Source: Erythrobacter litoralis
GTDB lineage: Bacteria > Pseudomonadota > Alphaproteobacteria > Sphingomonadales > Sphingomonadaceae
Direction of reading: 5' to 3'
Assembly: GCF_001719165.1 (NCBI RefSeq)
Contig: NZ_CP017057.1
Coordinates: forward strand, 2,970,501 to 3,034,500
DNA length: 64,000 nt
The notes beneath the pieces were generated by a model that saw nothing but the letters and a program-made list of their open reading frames with translations, searched no databases and was not told where the DNA came from. A program made the translations under genes and the position numbers. Below are positions 43,809 to 56,455 of the stretch, in pieces (positions within the stretch are counted from its first letter, which is position 1; the number at the start of each line of letters is the position of its first letter).

Positions 43809-44369
43809 GCATGTGCGAAGGGCAATGCTTAAAGTTCAGGTGGCTGTTCGATAGATTGCAATAATAGCAATATAATTACCCATTTTCGCATTTGTGTTTC
43901 GCGCAATCGAGCGCCATCTGGGCGGCGCAGCACGGTGAGGCTCCTCTCTCCTCCTCGCCGCTGTGCAAGGCTTCAGTCGCGGACCAAACATGGCCGCAAG
44001 GAGCCAGTCTGCTGGCCCCGGCAGGCAGTCCGACATGCGCAATGCGGCATGGCGCCGGTCACTTCCAGGACCGCCCTGCGCGCGCAAGGTTGATACGGCG
44101 TTCCCCACGCCCGGCTGCCATGTGAGGCGAAGGAACGGTCAAGAACGGATCGCCGAGCGCTTTCCCCGAGCGCATCCCCGCGGCCATCCAACCGCCTTCG
44201 TCCCGCCGGACCCGCCATCAGCGAGCGAGACGCGGCCGCCCCATTCCCCCTCCCCCCGAACGGCGGCCGCGTCTCCCACCGCTGACCCGCATACGGACAA
44301 ACGGCGGCGCCCATTCCGGCGCCGCAGCATCGGTTTTTTCGATTGCGGTGAGTGGTAATTTCCATGCTT
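43809..44369. other. 560-base stretch without a supported gene
   Basis: Short overlapping frames on both strands have no ribosome binding site or family similarity. The first 90 bases are unusually AT-rich for this region, with a repeat of the palindrome half-site (TTTTCGCATTTG at 43883-43894); the rest is GC-rich and featureless. It could hold a small RNA or regulatory DNA for the following small gene. Confidence 0.5.
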
Positions 44370-44394
44370 GAAAGGATAATATTATTATCCTTTC
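44370..44394. promoter_or_regulatory. 11-bp inverted repeat (operator-like) before a small gene
   Basis: GAAAGGATAAT (44370-44380) and ATTATCCTTTC (44384-44394) are perfect arms around ATT. This AT-rich site stands out in GC-rich DNA, 70 bases before ATG 44465. A dimeric repressor or activator binding site is the simplest reading. Confidence 0.6.
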
Positions 44395-44464
44395 GCCCCT
44401 ATCTTCCCTCTGACGCCGGGCCGGAAAGGCTCGCGTCCCCGGCACCATTCGAAGGAGCAAAACC

Positions 44465-44548
44465 ATGGGTTCCATCCAGGAAAAGATGATCGCGTTCGTC
44501 CTCGCGCTCGCAATCACCGGCACGACCCTCAACACGATTCTAGTCTGA
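44465..44548 (+). CDS. 27-residue hydrophobic peptide gene
   Basis: ATG 44465 has AAGGAG 7 bases before it and opens 27 codons: MGSIQEKMIAFVLALAITG, then TTLNTILV and a TGA stop. The central 15 residues form one short membrane helix. It has its own operator-like repeat upstream and its own intrinsic terminator downstream, so it is a complete transcription unit of about 200 bases. No family recognised; a small membrane regulator or a leader/type I toxin-like peptide are possible. Confidence 0.65.
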   Translation: MGSIQEKMIAFVLALAITGTTLNTILV

Positions 44549-44592
44549 GCAGGCCCTGTCGCAGCGGAAAGCGCCGAAACCCGAACCATGAC

Positions 44593-44626
44593 AAAGCGCG
44601 CGTCGCCACCGGCGGCGCGCGCTTTC
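44593..44626 (+). terminator. Intrinsic terminator after the 27-residue peptide gene
   Basis: AAAGCGCGCGTCGCC (44593-44607) pairs with GGCGGCGCGCGCTTT (44611-44625), with one G-T pair, around an ACC loop. The A and T ends make it work for both strands, so it could also end the convergent acyl-CoA ligase transcript. Confidence 0.85.
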
Positions 44627-44656
44627 GTGGTTCTTGAAGGCGTAATTCTCGCAGGC

Positions 44657-46195
<1,539 letters not shown>

Positions 46196-46334
46196 GATGT
46201 CTCTCTCCATGAGGCGAGCATTAGCCGCCCGCCGCGACGCCGCAAGACCCGCGCTCATTCGTTCCGGATGGGCACGGCGGTACGGCTTTACCAGCCACGG
46301 CGATTATGGGATCGGGCCGCAAGAGGAGAGGACC

Positions 46335-47135
46335 ATGAGGGCGCAAATAATCGCGGTGAGGGCATTGCCCGCGCTTGCCACTGTATTCGCCGGGGCGGTG
46401 ACGGCGCAGACCGCTGACTTTGCTGATACCGCCTCGCAAGAGGCCGAAGGCACGATCCTCGTCGTGCTTGCCCATCCCGATGACGAGCTGGTGATCGCGC
46501 CGGCGATCGCGGCGGCAGCACGCAAAGGAGCGCGGGTCAGCGTGCTTTACGCCACCAGCGGCGATGCCGGTCCGGGGGTGAGCGATTTCGAACCGGGCGA
46601 GGCGCTTGGCCGGGCGCGCCGTGCCGAGGCCGAATGCGCAGGCAAGGCCCTGGGTGCGCGGATCCGCTTTCTCGACGACATCGCTGACGGCACGCTGACC
46701 GACAGGCCGCGCGCGCACGGTAGCCCGGCGGAGCGCTTCGCAGACCAGTTTTCCGCCGTCCTGCGCGCCGCCCGGCCCGATACGGTCATCACCTGGGGGC
46801 CGGACGGCGGCTATGGTCACGGCGACCACCGCATGGTGAGCGCGCTCGTCACGCAGCATCTCCAGTCGCTTAGCGCCGACACGCGACCCGCGCTGCTTTA
46901 TCCCGCGCTCGTCAACGCGCCGCTTCCTCCACAACTCGCCGCGCAGGGATGGTCGCTGACCTCGCCCGATCTCGCGCCCGTGAGCCATCGCTATGAAGAC
47001 ACGGACCTGACTGCCGCAGGCAAGGCCGCGCAGTGCCACGCGACCCAGTTCGACGAGGCGACGCGCGCGATGATCGCGCCTGGTTTCCATGGCGCCGCGT
47101 GGAAAGGCGAGGTGCGCTTTCGCAAGGGGCTGTGA
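46335..47135 (+). CDS. Secreted PIG-L/LmbE family deacetylase
   Basis: A 266-residue exported protein: signal peptide ending VTAQT, then VVLAHPDDELVIAPAIAAAARKG with the zinc-binding AHPDDE motif and the GHGDHRMV segment supplying further ligands. Family members hydrolyse N-acetyl groups from amino-sugar conjugates. The acceptor is unknown. AGAGGAGAGG precedes ATG 46335. gyrB follows after 84 bases. Confidence 0.9.
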   Translation: MRAQIIAVRALPALATVFAGAVTAQTADFADTASQEAEGTILVVLAHPDDELVIAPAIAAAARKGARVSVLYATSGDAGPGVSDFEPGEALGRARRAEAECAGKALGARIRFLDDIADGTLTDRPRAHGSPAERFADQFSAVLRAARPDTVITWGPDGGYGHGDHRMVSALVTQHLQSLSADTRPALLYPALVNAPLPPQLAAQGWSLTSPDLAPVSHRYEDTDLTAAGKAAQCHATQFDEATRAMIAPGFHGAAWKGEVRFRKGL

Positions 47136-49778
<2,643 letters not shown>

Positions 49779-49844
49779 CGGGCGCGCTGCCCGGGGCGTA
49801 TCGCCGCGCTTGATCTGCGCGCCATAAGGGGCGACATCACCCCC

Positions 49845-51035
49845 ATGCCGAGCGAGCCACGCCCCACTCTCGATCTCGAACAGGCGAGCTTCCTGCTGAT
49901 CCTCGCCGGGGTCACGATCATGCTGACGGTGATCGCATGGCCCTTTGCGACCCCGCTGCTGTGGGCCGCGCTCGCCGCTATCATGTTCCAGCCGCTCTAT
50001 CGCTGGTCGCTCAAAGTCACGCGAGGCCGACGCAACATGGCCGCCTCGCTTTCGCTTCTGATCATCTTTTTCGCGGTGCTCGTTCCGGCCCTGTGGATCG
50101 GCTCGATGGTCGTCGAGCAGGCGCTCGGCCTCATCGCGCGTCTGCAGGAACAGCCGATCGATCTCGCGCAGACCTTCGACTGGGTCTACGGCATGCTGCC
50201 CGAAACGCTTCGCGAAGCGGTGGACGAGCGTGGCTGGACCAATCTCGCCGCGGTGCAGGAACGGCTCCAGGCGGTGCTCGGCGAAAGCGCGGGCTTCATC
50301 GCACAGCAGGCGGTCTCGATCGGGGGCGGCGCACTCAGTTTCATGCTGTCCTTCGCCCTTGCGCTTTACGTGATCTTCTTCCTGCTGCGCGACGGGACGC
50401 GGATCGGGGAGACGATCCTCCATTCCGCCCCCGTCAAGCGCGACATCGCCGACCGGCTGGCGGACCGTTTCCTCGGCATCGTGCGCGCCACGATCAAGGG
50501 ATCGGTCGTGGTCGGCATCGTCCAGGGAACGCTCGCCGGGCTCACCTTCGTCATCGCGGGCGTGCCCTCGGCCCTGCTGCTGGGCGTGATCACGGCGATA
50601 TTCTCGCTCATCCCGGTGGTCGGTACGGTCGTCGTCTGGGGCCCGGTAGGCGTCTGGCTGCTGTTCGACGGGAGCCTCTGGCAGGGCCTGCTGGTGCTGT
50701 TTTCCGGGTTCGTCATCGTCAGTTCCGCCGACAACGTGCTGCGTCCGATCCTGGTCGGCCGGGACACGGGCATTCCCGACTGGATCGTGCTCATCACGAC
50801 GCTCGGCGGGATCAGCCTGACGGGCTTTTCGGGCATCGTGCTCGGCCCGCTGGTCGCCGGGCTGTTCCTTGCGACCTGGTCGATCCTGCAGGAACAGCGC
50901 GCCCAGACGGCCGAGGCGCGGGCGCGATACGGCCCGCGCGTCGGGCCCGACGGCAGGGCCCCGCGAACAAAGCGACCGAAGAAGGCCGAAGCCGGCGCAA
51001 GCGAGGCCGATGACAGCACGCCGATCGGGATCTGA
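49845..51035 (+). CDS. AI-2E family transporter
   Basis: A 396-residue protein with about eight membrane helices, the layout of the AI-2E/PerM family of putative exporters: an N-terminal helix pair, a large soluble loop (about residues 105-155), and the conserved segment VVGIVQGTLAGLTFVIAGVPSALLLGVITAIFSLIPVVGTVVVWGP. The substrate is unknown. The C-terminal tail is charged and cytoplasmic. The next gene follows after 3 bases. Confidence 0.9.
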   Translation: MPSEPRPTLDLEQASFLLILAGVTIMLTVIAWPFATPLLWAALAAIMFQPLYRWSLKVTRGRRNMAASLSLLIIFFAVLVPALWIGSMVVEQALGLIARLQEQPIDLAQTFDWVYGMLPETLREAVDERGWTNLAAVQERLQAVLGESAGFIAQQAVSIGGGALSFMLSFALALYVIFFLLRDGTRIGETILHSAPVKRDIADRLADRFLGIVRATIKGSVVVGIVQGTLAGLTFVIAGVPSALLLGVITAIFSLIPVVGTVVVWGPVGVWLLFDGSLWQGLLVLFSGFVIVSSADNVLRPILVGRDTGIPDWIVLITTLGGISLTGFSGIVLGPLVAGLFLATWSILQEQRAQTAEARARYGPRVGPDGRAPRTKRPKKAEAGASEADDSTPIGI

Positions 51036-51038
51036 CGC

Positions 51039-51821
51039 ATGCGCTCGCTCGTCCAGCCCGGCAGCCAGGCCGAAATGGTGGGCCGCCTGTTTCTCGCGGT
51101 GATCGTCGTGATCGCGCTGCCCGCGCTGCCCTTCGGCACCTATCTCATCTATCCCTTCGTCATCCTCACGACATGGTTTCACGAAATGGGCCACGGCCTC
51201 ACCGCGGTCCTGTTCGGACAGGATTTCGAGCGGCTCGTCATCTATGCCAACGGATCGGGCGTCGCCGAAAGCCTCGTTGCGAACGACGCCTCGCGCCTGA
51301 CCCATGCCGCGATCGCAGCGGGGGGACCGCTCGCGCCGAGCCTCGCGGGCGCGGTCCTGATCGTGGCGAGCGCCCACGCACGCATCTGGCGCCCGGCGCT
51401 CTGGCTGACCGCCGGGGCGATCGTGCTCTCGGTCGCGATCTATGTCCGATCGACGGTCGGCGTGATCGTCCTCCCGCTGGTCGCGGCGCTGCTGGGCCTC
51501 ATCGCATGGCGCGCGCCAGCCGGTTTCGTGCGCTTCACGTTGCAATTCCTCGGCGTGCTCGGCGCGATGAGCATGCTGCGCGATTTCGATTACCTGTTCA
51601 CCGAACGCACCGTGATCGCCGGACGCGCGATGCTGTCCGATACCGGCCAGATCGAGGCCGCGTTGGGCCTGCCGCACTGGGTCTGGGCTGGACTGATCCT
51701 CGGCGTGTCGGCGGTGATGGTCGCAGCGAGCCTGCGCTACGCGCTCGATGAAAGGCGCCTGCGCGCCGCCCCCGGACGCCTGCCGCGCAACGTGGTGCGC
51801 TTTCGCCGCCCGCCGCGCTGA
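51039..51821 (+). CDS. M50 family membrane metalloprotease
   Basis: A 260-residue protein with 6-7 membrane helices and the zinc motif HEMGH (FHEMGHGLTAVLFGQDF) of site-2-type proteases. An additional ligand probably lies in LRDFDYLF. Related proteins are annotated as M50B-like. The start is 3 bases after the AI-2E stop, so the two are co-transcribed. Partners and substrate unknown. Confidence 0.83.
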   Translation: MRSLVQPGSQAEMVGRLFLAVIVVIALPALPFGTYLIYPFVILTTWFHEMGHGLTAVLFGQDFERLVIYANGSGVAESLVANDASRLTHAAIAAGGPLAPSLAGAVLIVASAHARIWRPALWLTAGAIVLSVAIYVRSTVGVIVLPLVAALLGLIAWRAPAGFVRFTLQFLGVLGAMSMLRDFDYLFTERTVIAGRAMLSDTGQIEAALGLPHWVWAGLILGVSAVMVAASLRYALDERRLRAAPGRLPRNVVRFRRPPR

Positions 51822-51831
51822 ACGGCGGGCC

Positions 51832-52470
51832 TTAGCCCGCCACCCGCAACGCGTTGACCCCGCGCGCCGCGCCGCCGGTCTCGCCCGAAAGGCCGATGAA
51901 GACCGTGTCGACGATCCGCGCGAGCTTGTCCTCGGTCAGCTTCTCGCCGAGATAGATCAGCGATTCGGGCAGCGTGTAGGGTGAGACCATCTGGTTGATG
52001 AGCGACAGCGCCTCATCGATCGAAAGCCCCGCGAAATAGCCATCCGCCTGCGCCTGGACGATCAGCTCGCACAGGTAATGGTCGGCAAGGTCGACATAGG
52101 AGCGGACCTTTTCGAAATTGGCCGCGCCCATCTCGCAAACGATGGTGAAATATTCGGGGTCGTCGCGGAAGCGCTCGCGGCTGATGACGAAGCGGCGCCG
52201 GAAGAATTCGTACATCTTGCGCGGAGGGGGAAGGTCGGCGCCCAGCACCTCCTCCATCACTTCGATATGTCGGCGCAGCCAGATCTGCGCGATCGCATCG
52301 AACAGATCGTCGTAATCCTCGAACAATTGTTCGAAGCGGGCGCGGGTCAGGCCGCTTTCGGCGACCGCGGTCTGATAGGGAATCTCGGTCCCGCGCTGCT
52401 TGACGAGATCAAGCACCATGCGCGCAATCCGATGCCGTTCCGCCTCGCGGTCTTGCGGTGAGAGTGCCAT
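51832..52470 (-). CDS. TetR family transcriptional regulator
   Basis: A 212-residue regulator. The N-terminal helix-turn-helix covers about residues 12-62 (RIARMVLDLVKQRGTEIPYQTAVAESGLTRARFEQLFEDYDDLFDAI), with a C-terminal ligand-binding domain. ATG 52470 starts at MALSPQ; the 12-residue upstream extension is basic and overlaps no gene. It is convergent with the M50 gene and 108 bases from the end of the DUF1295 gene. Its target is unknown. Confidence 0.87.
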   Translation of the reverse strand: MALSPQDREAERHRIARMVLDLVKQRGTEIPYQTAVAESGLTRARFEQLFEDYDDLFDAIAQIWLRRHIEVMEEVLGADLPPPRKMYEFFRRRFVISRERFRDDPEYFTIVCEMGAANFEKVRSYVDLADHYLCELIVQAQADGYFAGLSIDEALSLINQMVSPYTLPESLIYLGEKLTEDKLARIVDTVFIGLSGETGGAARGVNALRVAG

Positions 52471-52578
52471 TATCGCCTCGCGCCTTCGATGAACTTTTCC
52501 CGACATAGGTCAGGCAAGCGGCAGCTTAAAGGCAGGGCGGTAAATTTTGCGCGTCGCAGCGATCGGCAAAAGCGCCGG

Positions 52579-53397
52579 TCAACCGCTAGCCCGCGCCTCC
52601 CCTGCCGATTTGGGCGGCAGGGGGAAGAAGGCCGAGGTCCGGCGCTTGTAATCGGCGTATTTGTCGCCTTTCGAACGGTCCATGCCCTTTTCGAGCAGGG
52701 TGACGCCCGACCATTTCGTCAGCGTGAAGCTGAGAAAGAGCGGCCCGATCACGGTCGCTGCCGCATAGCCCCAGCCGACGCTCGCGCAGACCAGCCAGAT
52801 CCCCCACCACGCCGCAAAATCCCCGAAATAGTTGGGATGGCGAGTGTAGCGCCACAACCCGCTGTCGAGCACCTGTCCTTCGTTCGCCGGGTCCGCCTTG
52901 AACCGCGTCAACTGCCAGTCGCCGACCCATTCGAAGAAAATGCCGACAAGGTAGATCGCAACGCCCAGCCAGGTGAGCCAGGTGAGCGGCGCGGCAGGCG
53001 CGCTCGCGAGGATGCCGACCTGCGCCGGGCTCGACACCATGAACAGCAGCACCGCCTGCATCAGCCACACTTTGGTCAGCGCAGCGATCGCGAAATTGCC
53101 TTTCTCGCGGTCCTTCTTGAGTATCTTCTTGTAGCGCTTGTCTTCGCCTTCGCGGCGCCAGCGCAGGAACAGGTATCCGCCGAGGCGAAAGCCCCACGCC
53201 CCGGTCATCACCATCAGCAGCGTGGCGAGCGCGCCCGGTTCGCCCAGCTGGAGCCAGCTCGCGATTGCCAGCACGCCCATCCCCGCGCCCCAGAACGCGT
53301 CGATGAACGACACGTCGTCGATCTTCACCGAAATCGCCCATTGCACCAGCACCAGCGCCAGCAGCAGGGCTGCATTGACCAGCAATGCCTCAAACAT
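52579..53397 (-). CDS. DUF1295 / steroid 5-alpha-reductase-like membrane protein
   Basis: A 272-residue protein with about 6-7 membrane helices. The signatures WGFRLGGYLFLRW, DSGLWRYTRHPNYFGDFAAWWG and the C-terminal DKYADYKRRTSAFFPLPP identify DUF1295 (PF06966), related to steroid reductases and isoprenylcysteine methyltransferases. Its start overlaps the acyltransferase stop by 8 bases, suggesting a joint lipid function. Confidence 0.9.
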   Translation of the reverse strand: MFEALLVNAALLLALVLVQWAISVKIDDVSFIDAFWGAGMGVLAIASWLQLGEPGALATLLMVMTGAWGFRLGGYLFLRWRREGEDKRYKKILKKDREKGNFAIAALTKVWLMQAVLLFMVSSPAQVGILASAPAAPLTWLTWLGVAIYLVGIFFEWVGDWQLTRFKADPANEGQVLDSGLWRYTRHPNYFGDFAAWWGIWLVCASVGWGYAAATVIGPLFLSFTLTKWSGVTLLEKGMDRSKGDKYADYKRRTSAFFPLPPKSAGEARASG

Positions 53398-54007
53398 CGT
53401 TGCGTCCCTCGATGATCGCCCGGGCCTGCGCCTCGAGCACCTTGAATCTTTCGTAATCAGGCAGCTTCGAACGAAACCACTCGGCCAGCTTCAGAAGGTC
53501 CTCGCCGTAATTGCCGGTCGGGACCAGCGGCGGGCCAAAGCCGATCACCATGTTCTCGTTATCGGCATAAGCGGGCACGATCGGCACGCCGGAGGCCTGC
53601 GCGATATGGTAGAAGCCCGACCTCCAGCGCCCGTCGGTCTTGCGCGTGCCTTCGCAGGCGATCACCAGCGCGAGTTCCTCGCGGCGGGCGAATTCCTCGG
53701 CCACCTGCTGGGTCGCGTTCGCCTTTTTCGTGCGATCGACCGGGATGCCTCCCATGTCGAGCATGAAATTGCGCATCACGCCGGTGAACAGGGTGTGCTT
53801 CCCCATGAAGTTCGGGAGGATGTTTTCCTTGTGCGTCGCCCCGGCGAAGAAGACGAAATCCCAGTTCGACGTGTGCGGCGCACCCGCGATCACGTATTTC
53901 TTGAGATGCTTCGGCAGCGATCCCTCGATCTTCCAGCCTTTCCAGGCATAGATCCAGATGATGATGCGGCGCACGATGCGTGAAAGCAGCGTGGGCTTGC
54001 GCGGCAT
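53390..54007 (-). CDS. Acyltransferase, PlsC-like
   Basis: A 205-residue protein with the acyltransferase pattern: the HX4D-like motif appears as APHTSNWDFVF, and the substrate-binding loop as GGIPVDRTKKAN; a later IACEGTRKTDGRWRSGFYHIA matches the family EGTR block. It probably acylates lysophosphatidate or a related acceptor. It is the first gene of a two-gene unit with the DUF1295 protein. ATG 54007; the longer frame upstream is unsupported. Confidence 0.88.
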   Translation of the reverse strand: MPRKPTLLSRIVRRIIIWIYAWKGWKIEGSLPKHLKKYVIAGAPHTSNWDFVFFAGATHKENILPNFMGKHTLFTGVMRNFMLDMGGIPVDRTKKANATQQVAEEFARREELALVIACEGTRKTDGRWRSGFYHIAQASGVPIVPAYADNENMVIGFGPPLVPTGNYGEDLLKLAEWFRSKLPDYERFKVLEAQARAIIEGRNDV

Positions 54008-54104
54008 GTGCCCCGCCTCGACCGGTTGATGCAGCAAAGATCCCTCCCAGAGCGGTTCTTTTGGCCTAACCTGGGTAAGTTACGCAAGGGAAAGCGTCGG
54101 GGTT

Positions 54105-54494
54105 TCAGGAGGGGCCGGAATCCCAGCGGAGGAAATCGGGATCCGGGCGGTCTTCGTACCAGGCCAACAGGACCGCCTCGACCTCGCCAAGAGTGAAGGT
54201 GTCGGCATCGCGCTTGCCTCGGCCCCCGCCCAGCAGGCGCTTGAAGAAACCGGGTCTCGGCGGTTTCGGCGACGGGCGGCCGCCGGTGCGCCGGGCGTGG
54301 ACATGGCTGTCCTCGCCGCCCTCGCGCTTCTCGATGACGAAGCCGCCGCCCTCGGCCGCGACCTGGATGAAATGCCTCCCGCCGCGCGACAGCACGCCGA
54401 AAGGACTGGTGGCGGGGTCCAGCTCCCCGATGCGCTTGCTGAGGTCACGCTCCGACCGGATTTCGACCACGCCCTTTACGCCGCTCCACTGCAT
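54105..54494 (-). CDS. Hypothetical protein, 129 residues
   Basis: A soluble protein without recognised domain. N-terminal part VVEIRSERDLSKRIGELDPATSPFGVLSRGGRHFIQVAAEGGGFVIEKREG appears folded; then a basic Arg/Pro linker (RTGGRPSPKPPRPGFF), then an acidic C-terminal helix (TFTLGEVEAVLLAWYEDRPDPDFLRW). It resembles proteins annotated as immunity-protein-like (Imm1-type) in some bacteria, but without a toxin neighbour I do not assign this. ATG 54494. Confidence 0.6.
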   Translation of the reverse strand: MQWSGVKGVVEIRSERDLSKRIGELDPATSPFGVLSRGGRHFIQVAAEGGGFVIEKREGGEDSHVHARRTGGRPSPKPPRPGFFKRLLGGGRGKRDADTFTLGEVEAVLLAWYEDRPDPDFLRWDSGPS

Positions 54495-54566
54495 CGAGCG
54501 TCCTTCCCGCTTGCCGCTTCCTGCCCTTGCCAAGGGGCAAGGGCAAGCGGGAAAAAGCGGGCCGGG

Positions 54567-56174
54567 CTACATGCGGAAAACGCCGAATTGCGGGCGTTCA
54601 GGGATCGGCGCTTCGAGGCAGGCGGCAAATGCAAGGCCAAGCACGTCGCGGGTCTGCACGGGGTCCACAACGCCGTCGTCCCACAGGCGGGCGGTGGCGT
54701 AGTAGGGGTTGCCCTCGTCCTCGTATTTCTGGCGGATCGGCGCCTTGAACGCCTCGGCTTCGCGTTCGTCCCACTTGTCCGCGTCGCGGTGGACGGTGGC
54801 GAGGACGGACGCGGCCTGTTCCCCGCCCATCACGCTGATGCGCGCATTCGGCCAGGTGAACAGGAAGCGCGGGGAATAGGCCCGCCCGCACATGCCGTAA
54901 TTGCCCGCACCAAAGCTTCCGCCGATCACGACGGTGACCTTGGGCACGGTGGCGGTGGCGACCGCAGTGACGAGCTTCGCGCCATGCTTGGCGATGCCCT
55001 CCGCCTCGTATTTGCCGCCGACCATGAAGCCCGAGATGTTCTGGAGGAACAGCAGCGGAATGCGGCGCTGGCAGGCGAGCTCGATGAAATGCGCGCCCTT
55101 CTGCGCGCTTTCGGAGAACAGCACGCCATTGTTGGCAAGGATCGCGACCGGCATCCCCCAGATGTGGGCAAAGCCGCAGACCAGCGTCGCGCCATAATGC
55201 TGCTTGAATTCGTGGAATTCGCTGCCGTCGACCAGCCGGGCGATGACCTCGTGCACATCATAGGGCGCGCGCACGTCGTCGGGGACGAGAGCGTAGAGAT
55301 CCTCGGCGTCGAACTTGGGCGGGCGCGGGTCCTTGAGGGCCACGTCGCTCGCCGCTGCGGTGTTCGCGCCGAGATGGCTGACGATGTCGCGCACGATGGT
55401 GAGCGCATGCTCGTCATTCTCGGCAAGGTGATCGACAACGCCCGATTTCTTGGCGTGGAGATCGCCCCCGCCAAGGTCCTCGGCGCTGATTTCCTCGCCC
55501 GTTGCGGCCTTCACCAGCGGTGGCCCGGCGAGGAAGATCGTGCCCTGATTGCGCACGATCACCGTCTCGTCGCTCATCGCCGGGACATAGGCGCCCCCGG
55601 CAGTGCAGCTACCCATGACGCAGGCGATCTGCGGGATGCCGAGTGCGCTCATGTTCGCCTGATTGAAGAAAATCCGCCCAAAGTGATCGCGATCCGGAAA
55701 CACCTCGGCCTGATGCGGCAGGTTCGCCCCGCCGGAGTCCACCAGATAGATGCAGGGCAGTCGATTGTCCTGCGCGATCTCCTGCGCGCGCAGGTGCTTC
55801 TTGACCGTCATCGGGTAATAGGTGCCGCCCTTAACGGTCGCATCGTTGCAGACGATCATGCACTGCCGCCCCGACACGCGTCCGATGCCGCAGATGATCG
55901 AGGCAGCGCTGACGTCGCCTTCATACATGCCGTTCGCGGCCAATTGTCCGATCTCGAGAAAGGGCGAGCCGGGATCGAGCAGCCGTTCGACGCGCTCGCG
56001 GGGGAGCAGCTTGCCCCGCCCGACATGGCGCTCGCGGCTGCGCTCCGGCCCGCCGAGCGCGGCCTCGGCGACCCGCGCGCGCAATTCCTCGGCGAGCGCC
56101 CTATTATGCTCGAAGCGCGCCTTCGCATCGGGCGCTTCGCGGTCGAGTTTCGAGGTCAGGACGGGTGCGGTCAT
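54567..56174 (-). CDS. Methylcrotonyl-CoA carboxylase beta subunit (carboxyltransferase)
   Basis: A 535-residue carboxyltransferase of the biotin-dependent acyl-CoA carboxylases. The order [57 protein letters not shown] is that of MCC beta, with [39 protein letters not shown], and a later [19 protein letters not shown]. It uses carboxybiotin to carboxylate 3-methylcrotonyl-CoA in leucine degradation. The start ATG overlaps the stop of the small membrane gene (ATGA). The biotin-carboxylase alpha subunit is not adjacent downstream. Confidence 0.92.
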   Translation of the reverse strand: MTAPVLTSKLDREAPDAKARFEHNRALAEELRARVAEAALGGPERSRERHVGRGKLLPRERVERLLDPGSPFLEIGQLAANGMYEGDVSAASIICGIGRVSGRQCMIVCNDATVKGGTYYPMTVKKHLRAQEIAQDNRLPCIYLVDSGGANLPHQAEVFPDRDHFGRIFFNQANMSALGIPQIACVMGSCTAGGAYVPAMSDETVIVRNQGTIFLAGPPLVKAATGEEISAEDLGGGDLHAKKSGVVDHLAENDEHALTIVRDIVSHLGANTAAASDVALKDPRPPKFDAEDLYALVPDDVRAPYDVHEVIARLVDGSEFHEFKQHYGATLVCGFAHIWGMPVAILANNGVLFSESAQKGAHFIELACQRRIPLLFLQNISGFMVGGKYEAEGIAKHGAKLVTAVATATVPKVTVVIGGSFGAGNYGMCGRAYSPRFLFTWPNARISVMGGEQAASVLATVHRDADKWDEREAEAFKAPIRQKYEDEGNPYYATARLWDDGVVDPVQTRDVLGLAFAACLEAPIPERPQFGVFRM

Positions 56175-56455
56175 GCGGTCGTTTCTTCCGGTTCCTTGTC
56201 GTCATCGCCTGCGGCGAAGAGATAGCGATAGACCCCGACGAGGTTGATCGCGAGGAGGCCAATGTTCTGCCAGCCGATCCCCTGCCCCTCCTCGTTCATG
56301 AAGCCCCAGGCGATCAGCGCGATCGAGGAGGTGACGAAGATCACGAAACCCCAGCCCGTGGGCCGCGTGCCGAGATTGAGCGAGACGATGAAGGCGGCGA
56401 CGAGCCCCGCGCCGGCACCATAATACTGGAGGACGGCGAGAAGGGTTTCGCTCAA
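56171..56455 (-). CDS. Small membrane protein coupled to ivd and the MCC beta gene
   Basis: A 94-residue protein with three hydrophobic segments: about residues 8-25 ([18 protein letters not shown]), 35-51 ([17 protein letters not shown]) and 62-80 ([19 protein letters not shown]), ending in an acidic tail. The start TTG 56455 overlaps the dehydrogenase stop (TTGA) and the stop overlaps the MCC beta start (ATGA), so all three are coupled. No Shine-Dalgarno is needed in such a case. No family recognised. Its place suggests a role in transport or membrane attachment within leucine catabolism. Confidence 0.75.
   Translation of the reverse strand: MSETLLAVLQYYGAGAGLVAAFIVSLNLGTRPTGWGFVIFVTSSIALIAWGFMNEEGQGIGWQNIGLLAINLVGVYRYLFAAGDDDKEPEETTA

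Noticed and set aside
44110-44365. Short frames on both strands in the gap after the UrcA gene as genes
   Set aside because: No ribosome binding sites, no hydrophobic or domain pattern, and Arg/Pro-rich composition typical of random GC-rich frames.
54297-56225. A 642-codon plus-strand frame opposite the MCC beta gene
   Set aside because: Antisense shadow; the minus-strand gene has full family motifs.
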